From the NCBI GenBank assembly GCA_022842565.1, contig JALHPH010000068.1, forward strand, positions 1 through 7,921: a stretch of DNA of 7,921 nucleotides. The letters are read 5' to 3'. The notes under the pieces are model-generated. The model had not been told where the DNA came from. It ran no database searches and was given only the letters and a program-made list of their open reading frames with translations. Shown piece after piece: positions 6,570 through 7,921 of the stretch (position 1 is the stretch's first letter; each line of letters begins with the position of its first letter). The position numbers and the translations under genes were made by a program. The DNA is from Fimbriimonadaceae bacterium (GTDB lineage: Bacteria > Armatimonadota > Fimbriimonadia > Fimbriimonadales > Fimbriimonadaceae).

Positions 6570-7505
6570 TTATTCGCCGTAGAATCTGCCCGATTGCAGC
6601 AACCTTTGGCGGGCCGTATTCACGGGTACCGCAATATGCTGCGCCGGGTTCAATTCCTTGCCAATCATCTTGCTGTCTTCAGGGACAAACACTTCAAATC
6701 GCGTTCGGCTATAGCCGCTCGGCATGTAGCGGACCCAATACCCTTCGGGATGCTTGGACCATCGCCCGCGCGGAGCCGTCCGGCTTCCGGGGCCGGGTGC
6801 CACCTCGCCCACCAAGACTGCAACCCGCTCCATCTCTTCGAACGTGGAGGCTGGTGAGGTCAGTAGGCGCCGCAGGCGGTTCTCGGCTTCCACCACCTGG
6901 CGCACCAAGGGTGGTTCCTTCACGAGCCCGCGCGACATTGCTTCGTCGGTCAGGAATCCAAGAGCTCCCCCATTCATGTCGGCGATCTGTTTGGGAGTAA
7001 GCAGTTGTGCGGCAGCGGCCTGAAGGTCACGGCTGAGGTCGCTGAACTTGGTCCGCGCCATCATGGCCCAAAGCAGCGTTTGCACTGTGCGTTGCGGAAT
7101 CGCTGGCTTGCTCACCGAGTTCTCCGCCACAGCAATCACGGCCTTCTCATAAGGGCCCTTAGGGGGCGCAAAAAGGTAGGCGTCGCCTTGGCCGGGGCCA
7201 TGGGTGCCAGCGTGAAGACAATATGACTGAAGGTCCGCCCCGAATGCCCCCGTCCGCAACATGAATCCGCCCTTCGGTCCGCGCTCCAGCGCTTTAAGCG
7301 GCTGAACGTCCGGTGCGAAGTCATCTCGGGTGGGGTCCTCCCACTTCGCGTCTTTCAAGTTGGTTGTGATCGCTGGGCCCCTTTTAAAAACGCTTTCAAG
7401 CCCGAGGTCGGGGATCTGGTTTCGGCCGCCGCCAAGGCCAGGGATCTGACCAACGACCTGCGAGGCCACGCACGCGAGCGTAAGGAGAGTTGCGTACCAC
7501 TTCAT
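6570..7505 (-). CDS. Secreted protein of unknown function
   Basis: I do not recognise this 311-residue protein. It begins with a Sec signal peptide (MKWYATLLTLACVASQVVG), after which a short repeat is seen: QIPGLG at 20-25 and QIPDLG at 30-35. Three blocks look structured. Residues 76-115 include GFMLRTGAFGADLQSYCLHAG and GDAYLFAP, with Cys96 the only cysteine after the signal. Residues 138-170 are helical, including QRTVQTLLWAMMARTKFSDL. The C-terminal part (249-305) has GYWVRYMPSGYSRTRFEVFVPE and ends in VPVNTARQRLLQSGR, resembling an assembled beta domain. Export to the periplasm or outside is likely. Cys12 could suggest a lipoprotein, but the lipobox (TLAC) is poor. No Shine-Dalgarno precedes the start; an extended -10-like TGATAGAAT lies just upstream. 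It follows the HD-GYP-like gene after 18 bases. Confidence 0.85.
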   Translation of the reverse strand: MKWYATLLTLACVASQVVGQIPGLGGGRNQIPDLGLESVFKRGPAITTNLKDAKWEDPTRDDFAPDVQPLKALERGPKGGFMLRTGAFGADLQSYCLHAGTHGPGQGDAYLFAPPKGPYEKAVIAVAENSVSKPAIPQRTVQTLLWAMMARTKFSDLSRDLQAAAAQLLTPKQIADMNGGALGFLTDEAMSRGLVKEPPLVRQVVEAENRLRRLLTSPASTFEEMERVAVLVGEVAPGPGSRTAPRGRWSKHPEGYWVRYMPSGYSRTRFEVFVPEDSKMIGKELNPAQHIAVPVNTARQRLLQSGRFYGE

Positions 7506-7514
7506 GATGAAGTC

Positions 7515-7523
7515 ATTCTATCA
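7515..7523 (-). promoter_or_regulatory. Possible extended -10 element for the secreted-protein gene (near-leaderless start)
   Basis: The minus strand reads TGATAGAAT, then 9 bases, then the ATG at 7505. If used, transcription would begin within about 3 bases of the start codon, giving a leaderless or nearly leaderless message, which fits the lack of a Shine-Dalgarno. No convincing -35 is seen, and the motif overlaps the intergenic gap behind the previous gene. Weak evidence. Confidence 0.3.
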
Positions 7524-7921
7524 CTAGGCGGCGTGCTGAACGTCCGCGACGATGGAAACAATTTCAGGATCGAACCGGCCCGGATCGTTCACTAGCGACC
7601 AACCCTTTTCCTCGACCAGCGCAAGCAGCACCGCAAGGCATCGGGCGAGCAGCGGGATCTTCGCGCCCTGCATCGCCATCGAACCCTTGCCATCGAATCG
7701 CTCGCCGACCATCATCAGGCTAGGCAGCAACGGACGGAATTCCTGACAAAGTTCCAGCTCGCGCATGGTGTCGGGCGAGTTATCCAGCATCATGCGTTTG
7801 TAGCTCGGATAGATGCGGACCAACTGCTCCAGGATGCCTGCTTGGTTCTTGTTGAGCGCAAGTCGCTCGGTCATGAACAACGTAAACGGCTTGCAGAATT
7901 CGAAGTAGCGCTCGCTGACCT
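7524..7921 (-). CDS. Degenerate HD-GYP-like domain protein, C-terminal part (5' end outside window)
   Basis: The frame is open to the right edge, so these 131 residues are the C-terminus of a longer protein; a TTG at 7880 should not be taken as the start, because the 13 residues before it (ERYFEFCKPF) continue the same domain. HD-GYP phosphodiesterases degrade cyclic di-GMP and usually show HDxGK, HHE and GYP motifs. Here ERFDGKG (visible residues 73-79), GAKIPLLARCLAV (85-97) and RFDPEIV (115-121) match the second half of that domain. The catalytic residues are lost: HHE reads VGE (71-73), GYP reads GSM (79-81), HD is replaced by YP near 37-38, and the metal-binding Asp after ARILAV is Leu. 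The stretch between the HD and HHE positions is also shortened. It is probably a non-catalytic, ligand- or partner-binding relative. The upstream domains are unknown. Confidence 0.65.
   Translation of the reverse strand, partial: VSERYFEFCKPFTLFMTERLALNKNQAGILEQLVRIYPSYKRMMLDNSPDTMRELELCQEFRPLLPSLMMVGERFDGKGSMAMQGAKIPLLARCLAVLLALVEEKGWSLVNDPGRFDPEIVSIVADVQHAA

Overview
The window is a fully minus-strand stretch of a diderm bacterial chromosome, moderately GC-rich by eye. TolC-type and lipoprotein exporter components show that the cell has an outer membrane. I could not place it in a phylum from sequence alone. A divergent diderm lineage such as Armatimonadota is only a weak guess, based on gene style. 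All six complete genes and both edge genes read right to left.

Reading in the direction of transcription, the right edge (7921 to 7524) holds the C-terminal part of a degenerate HD-GYP-like domain protein that has lost its catalytic histidines. It is followed after 18 bases by a secreted protein of unknown function (7505-6570). An intergenic stretch with a good promoter then leads into rplU-rpmA (ribosomal proteins bL21 and bL27), which ends at a strong rho-independent terminator (5821-5796).

Directly behind that terminator lies a compact promoter region with repeated operator-like motifs. It starts a four-gene operon: an AbrB/MazE-type regulator (5729-5484), a TolC-family outer membrane channel (5487-4207), a lipoprotein periplasmic adaptor (4210-2762) and an RND inner-membrane pump (2758 to beyond the left edge). 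The first three genes overlap through ATGA junctions, and the pump follows after 3 bases. The operon therefore encodes a complete tripartite efflux system with its own small DNA-binding protein as first gene, which suggests autoregulation.

The most unusual points are an apparent extra pair of membrane helices inserted after TM7 of the RND pump, the degenerate HD-GYP domain, the repeat architecture overlapping the promoter of the regulator gene, and a secreted orphan protein with one cysteine-centred conserved-looking block. I found no mobile elements, CRISPR arrays, tRNA or rRNA genes. No gap between genes exceeds about 125 bases.
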